Assembly (NCBI RefSeq): GCF_001625565.1
Contig: NZ_AUXS01000042.1
Coordinates: forward strand, 124,001-188,000
Length of the DNA stretch: 64,000 nt
Source: Pseudoalteromonas luteoviolacea NCIMB 1944
GTDB taxonomy: Bacteria; Pseudomonadota; Gammaproteobacteria; Enterobacterales; Alteromonadaceae
Direction: 5' to 3'
Shown here: piece by piece, positions 61,159 through 64,000 of the stretch
Numbering within the stretch: the stretch's first letter is position 1
How the letters are laid out: each line of letters opens with the position of its first letter
Made by a program: the position numbers and the translations under genes
Notes under the pieces: generated by a model
What the model was told of the DNA's origin: nothing
The model's database searches: none
The model's input: only the letters and a program-made list of their open reading frames with translations

Positions 61159-62454
61159 ATGTCTGATAAATTTATTGTTCGCTTAAGTGAACAAGCGCCA
61201 GCTGCACACTGGGGCAATAATGCATCGCTGTCTTTTGATGAGCAAGGTGCAACCATTCATTTAGCTGAGCAAGAAACCCTAAAGCATATTCAAAAAGCGG
61301 CTCGTAGCCTAGCACAACAGGGGATCCCTGCGGTAGCGTTAAGTGGCGAAGCTTGGTGTACAGAATCTCAATGGGCCTTTTATCAGGGCTTTGTTAGCCC
61401 TAAACAACTTGATCCAGTTACTTTTGTTGAAAACGCACAATCAGATTTAAATGAGTTACAGGCGTTGAAGCAATCCGCAACTTGGATGCGCCAAATGATC
61501 AATGGCACAGCTGAAGATATTTATCCAGAAAGCTTAGCGGGTAAAGCAGCTGAATTTATTCAGTCTTTAGCTCCAGAGCACGTCAGCTATCAAATTATCA
61601 AAGGCGATGCGTTACTAGAACACCAATGGATAGGGATCCATGAAGTAGGCCGTGGTAGCGAAAGAGCGCCAGTACTACTTGAGTTAGACTTTAACCCAAC
61701 AGGTGACGAAGATGCGCCAGTTAGCGCGGCGCTTGTCGGTAAAGGCATTACTTTTGACTCGGGTGGTTATTCAATCAAACCGAGCGAAGGGATGTTGACC
61801 ATGAAATGCGATATGGGCGGTGCTGCAACAGTAACTGCTGGTCTTGCATTGGCAATTCAACGTGGTATTGAAAAGCGCATTAAATTGTTCTTATGTTGTG
61901 CGGAAAACCTTATTTCAGGTCATGCATATAAACTGGGCGATATTTTAACGTACAAAAATGGCACGACTGTTGAGATCGTGAACACGGATGCAGAAGGTCG
62001 TCTGGTACTGGCAGATGGTTTGATGGCGGCTGGTGAAACCGGTGCACCTCTGATCATTGATGCAGCAACACTAACTGGTGCAGCTTTAATGGCTGTAGGC
62101 CAAGAGTACAATGCTTTATTTGGTCTTGATAAAGAGCTAGTTAGTGAGGTTCAGCAGTTCGCAAGCGAAGAGTTTGAAGCTGCTTGGCCATTGCCACTGG
62201 AAAAATGGCACCAAAATAACTGTCCTTCTGCATATGCAGACACTGCAAATAGCCGAGCTCAAAAGGGTGGTGGTTTTGGCGGTGCGTCTAACGCCGCTGG
62301 TTTCTTATCGCGCTTTGTGCCAAATGAAGGGCAAGGTTGGGTGCATATAGACTTAGCTGGTTGTTTCCAAAATAATGCGGGTGCTCAGTGGGCGTCAGGT
62401 GCGACGACAATGGGTATGCGAACTGTTGCTCGTACACTAATTGCAAAAGTGTAA
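61159..62454 (+). CDS. pepB: Aminopeptidase B (M17 family)
   Basis: The ATG at 61159 (MSDKFIVRLSEQ) is preferred; a GTG at 61147 is also possible. The 431-aa protein has VGKGITFDSGGYSIKPS, MKCDMGGAATV and the M17 signature NTDAEGRLVLADGL, which supplies the two-metal site. The extent and the CCAENLISG sequence fit PepB rather than PepA. It removes N-terminal residues from peptides in the cytosol. A bidirectional terminator follows. Confidence 0.96.
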   Translation: MSDKFIVRLSEQAPAAHWGNNASLSFDEQGATIHLAEQETLKHIQKAARSLAQQGIPAVALSGEAWCTESQWAFYQGFVSPKQLDPVTFVENAQSDLNELQALKQSATWMRQMINGTAEDIYPESLAGKAAEFIQSLAPEHVSYQIIKGDALLEHQWIGIHEVGRGSERAPVLLELDFNPTGDEDAPVSAALVGKGITFDSGGYSIKPSEGMLTMKCDMGGAATVTAGLALAIQRGIEKRIKLFLCCAENLISGHAYKLGDILTYKNGTTVEIVNTDAEGRLVLADGLMAAGETGAPLIIDAATLTGAALMAVGQEYNALFGLDKELVSEVQQFASEEFEAAWPLPLEKWHQNNCPSAYADTANSRAQKGGGFGGASNAAGFLSRFVPNEGQGWVHIDLAGCFQNNAGAQWASGATTMGMRTVARTLIAKV

Positions 62455-62463
62455 GCCATAAAG

Positions 62464-62487
62464 AAAAGCCTCTTTCGAGAGGCTTTT
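62464..62487. terminator. Bidirectional terminator between pepB and the CBS gene
   Basis: AAAAGCCTCT and its complement with a 4-nt loop; A and T flanks on both sides serve the convergent genes. Confidence 0.85.
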
Positions 62488-62506
62488 ATCTTAATTGATT
62501 GGGGTT

Positions 62507-62926
62507 TTAAGACAGCAAAGCCGCCGCGAGGCGAACAAAATCAGATGAGGTTAGTATCCCCAGTAATTTATTGTTTTCGTCAACCACAGGCATGCAGCCA
62601 TGGCGGTTTTCGACAAAGTAAGTAACGACTTCATGTAAGCTCTGCTGTGGTGTCACGCTGGCAAAGTCCTGCGCCATGGCATCACTGACTTTTTCCTGCT
62701 TTTCTTTTCTCTCTAATGCCAAATTACCGTAAGTAGATAGAATACTCATCACTTTGGCTATCATGATTTTTTGTGTCAACATGCCCACCAAATGACCTTC
62801 TTCATCGATCACGGGAATATGACGAATATTTTTTTCGCGCATTAAGTTGTGTGCATCGTGCAGGGTATGTGACGACTTAACGGCGAGTGGATCTGGGGTC
62901 ATCAGCTGTTCAACAGTATGCAGCAT
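62507..62926 (-). CDS. Tandem CBS domain protein
   Basis: The 139-aa protein consists of two CBS motifs, MTPDPLAVKSSHTLHDAHNL... (residues 9-60) and VSDAMAQDFASVTPQQSLHE (about 80-135). Both show the ending G-x-[LI]-T-x-x-D/K (GMLTQKI and GILTSSD). It probably binds adenine nucleotides. It is a stand-alone domain pair with no known partner nearby. Confidence 0.93.
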   Translation of the reverse strand: MLHTVEQLMTPDPLAVKSSHTLHDAHNLMREKNIRHIPVIDEEGHLVGMLTQKIMIAKVMSILSTYGNLALERKEKQEKVSDAMAQDFASVTPQQSLHEVVTYFVENRHGCMPVVDENNKLLGILTSSDFVRLAAALLS

Positions 62927-63024
62927 AATATTTTCCTGTAAGTGAACCTTACTAGTAGGTATAACTGAAAATGACTCGATTTGCCTGTGGCTAGATCAAC
63001 AAAATTTGCAACAGAGTTCGATTT

Positions 63025-63786
63025 TTACGGGCTCAAAGTTGGCGTGTTTTGTAGTGCAGCCAGACGAATATATTTGTTCTCTACTAAGGTAGAGAGCGGC
63101 ACAAGCTCGAAGCCTTGGTCTTGCAAATCGCGCAGGGCATCACGTAAAAACCGTTGAGTTTTTGGATAGGGGTGAGCAATACCTATCGCATATCCCTGTT
63201 GTGTGGCAATCGTTTTTAGTTGATTGAGCTGTAATTCTAACTGTTTGCTTTCTAGCTCGTTGTCCAAAAAAACATGTCTGGCTATATTGTTGACACCATA
63301 GATATTGGCTACGGTTTGCGCCTGACTATAAGGGGTGGTGCGGCTGTCCAAAAAGTACAGCGACCGTTTTTTGAGAATTTCCATTGTCCATTTCATGGGC
63401 TCGTCATGTTGTGTCAGTGCTGAGCCCATATGATTATTTACGCCTTTCACATGAGGTAAACTGGAAAGTGCATGTCCAAGTGTTTTTTGCAATTGCCACT
63501 TTTGCATGTCCAAGGTCAGCCCACCAGGCCCCAATGTTTTATTGTCTAAAGATTGCATGGGAATGTGTAAGATCAGCTCTTTGTTTTTTAACGCTGCTTG
63601 GTAAGCAAAATGTTGTGAGAATGGCGTATGGGGTAAAAGCGCATAAGTCAACTCACCCGGTAAATTTAGAAATTCCAGATCCCGTTGATGGTTGCCAATA
63701 TCGTCTATCACAATCGCAATTTGTTTGGCATCACAAACAAATGCTACTAGACAAATGAATGTAGTAACTAATTGTATTAAGCGCAC
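63025..63786 (-). CDS. Divergent polysaccharide deacetylase family protein (exported)
   Basis: The 253-aa product has a signal peptide (MRLIQLVTTFICLVAFVCDA) and the NodB-like fold motifs IVIDDIGNHQRD, ELILHIPMQSLDN, VKGVNNHMGSALT and RDALRDLQDQGFELVPL, as in the DUF610/YibQ family. The family is often found after envC and ctpA homologues and is thought to act on murein or another envelope glycan. The catalytic Asp pair is present. Its upstream neighbour, cut by the edge, may be such a gene. Confidence 0.9.
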   Translation of the reverse strand: MRLIQLVTTFICLVAFVCDAKQIAIVIDDIGNHQRDLEFLNLPGELTYALLPHTPFSQHFAYQAALKNKELILHIPMQSLDNKTLGPGGLTLDMQKWQLQKTLGHALSSLPHVKGVNNHMGSALTQHDEPMKWTMEILKKRSLYFLDSRTTPYSQAQTVANIYGVNNIARHVFLDNELESKQLELQLNQLKTIATQQGYAIGIAHPYPKTQRFLRDALRDLQDQGFELVPLSTLVENKYIRLAALQNTPTLSP

Positions 63787-63900
63787 AAAGTTAAATCACA
63801 GTTCTATTGTTATGTTTTATGTTGGTCGATACACTATGTTCGACGCTTTATCATCTAACCTAGCACGTTTTTTATACCGATAAAAGCGTCTAATTTTTCA

Positions 63901-64000
63901 TTAATTTACTGTAGGTTGCTGTTTTGTCACTAATTGACGAGCAGCATGCCAGTGTTGCTCAAGCCGAGAGTAGAGATCTCTGTTGGCTTTATCATTGCTC
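63901..64000 (-). CDS. C-terminal end of a minus-strand protein cut by the window edge
   Basis: A frame is open from the right edge to a TAA at 63901-63903, giving 32 codons, rich in Arg, Gln and His (SRLEQHWHAARQLV). The position upstream of the YibQ-like gene suggests the tail of a S41-type peptidase (Ctp) or EnvC-like protein, which are the usual neighbours, but the fragment is too short to identify. Confidence 0.45.
   Translation of the reverse strand, partial: SNDKANRDLYSRLEQHWHAARQLVTKQQPTVN

Noticed and set aside
1..64000. CRISPR arrays, rRNA, tRNA genes, insertion sequences, prophage genes
   Set aside because: No regularly spaced repeats, no RNA gene sequence and no transposase, integrase or phage structural protein were seen on either strand.

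Overview
The window looks like a chromosomal segment of a marine gammaproteobacterium of the order Alteromonadales, most probably Pseudoalteromonas. The reasons are gene content and order: spoT-rpoZ-gmk, yicC//rph-pyrE, epd-pgk-fba, phoB-phoR-pstS, sfsA-dksA-gluQ-pcnB-folK-panB-panC, a PanP-type aspartate decarboxylase in place of panD, and a CrbS-type acetate sensor locus. The genus is an inference from this gene set; no rRNA or tRNA gene is present to confirm it.

Layout. 1-5.7 kb: a DUF342/FapA-like protein cut by the left edge, then ridA, spoT, rpoZ and gmk, all on the minus strand. 5.8-25.5 kb: a variable region between gmk and yicC. It holds a chemoreceptor, an unrecognised exported/membrane pair, a small operon (about 10.0-11.8 kb) with a Xre-type regulator, a membrane protein and four tandem microproteins, a DUF2306-like membrane protein, an AraC regulator, an esterase, and a 10-kb defence island (15.5-25.2 kb). 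25.5-31.8 kb: yicC, rph, pyrE, mpl, ubiX and an ABC exporter. 32-39 kb: a small exported protein, a TrmB-like methyltransferase, a degenerate GGDEF-EAL protein, panP and a diguanylate cyclase. 38.7-47 kb: a CrbS-like hybrid kinase, the DUF4212/ActP symporter pair, a cNMP/CBS/DUF294 protein and a DEDDh exonuclease. 47-54.4 kb: epd, pgk, fba, a dense GATC cluster, phoB, phoR and pstS with PHO boxes. 54.4-64 kb: a Cys-rich lipoprotein, panC, panB, folK, pcnB, gluQ, dksA, sfsA, pepB, a CBS protein, a divergent polysaccharide deacetylase and a fragment at the right edge.

The most interesting content is in the gmk-yicC variable region. The four microproteins (43-49 aa, at 10063-10979) are absent from an ordinary long-ORF list. 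All four are aligned from Met1. Three have the hydrophobic -12/-7/-4 and Gly-Gly -2/-1 pattern of double-glycine leaders; all four have an LPxR[A/T]Q motif just after it. They end in a strong terminator and are translationally coupled to a membrane protein and a Xre regulator, which suggests an undescribed secreted-peptide cassette. The defence island (C5 cytosine methyltransferase, TerB-like protein, MORC/MutL-type GHKL ATPase, Z1 helicase, PD-(D/E)XK nuclease, AIPR protein) has overlapping genes. It is bracketed by a 36-bp exact direct repeat that includes the yicC terminator, which marks its insertion boundaries although no integrase is visible.

The core also has points of interest: a probable ATT start codon in pcnB with an ideally placed Shine-Dalgarno sequence, 14 GATC sites in 330 bp upstream of phoB with repeated 31-bp spacing, and pantothenate genes lacking panD while panP lies 19 kb away.
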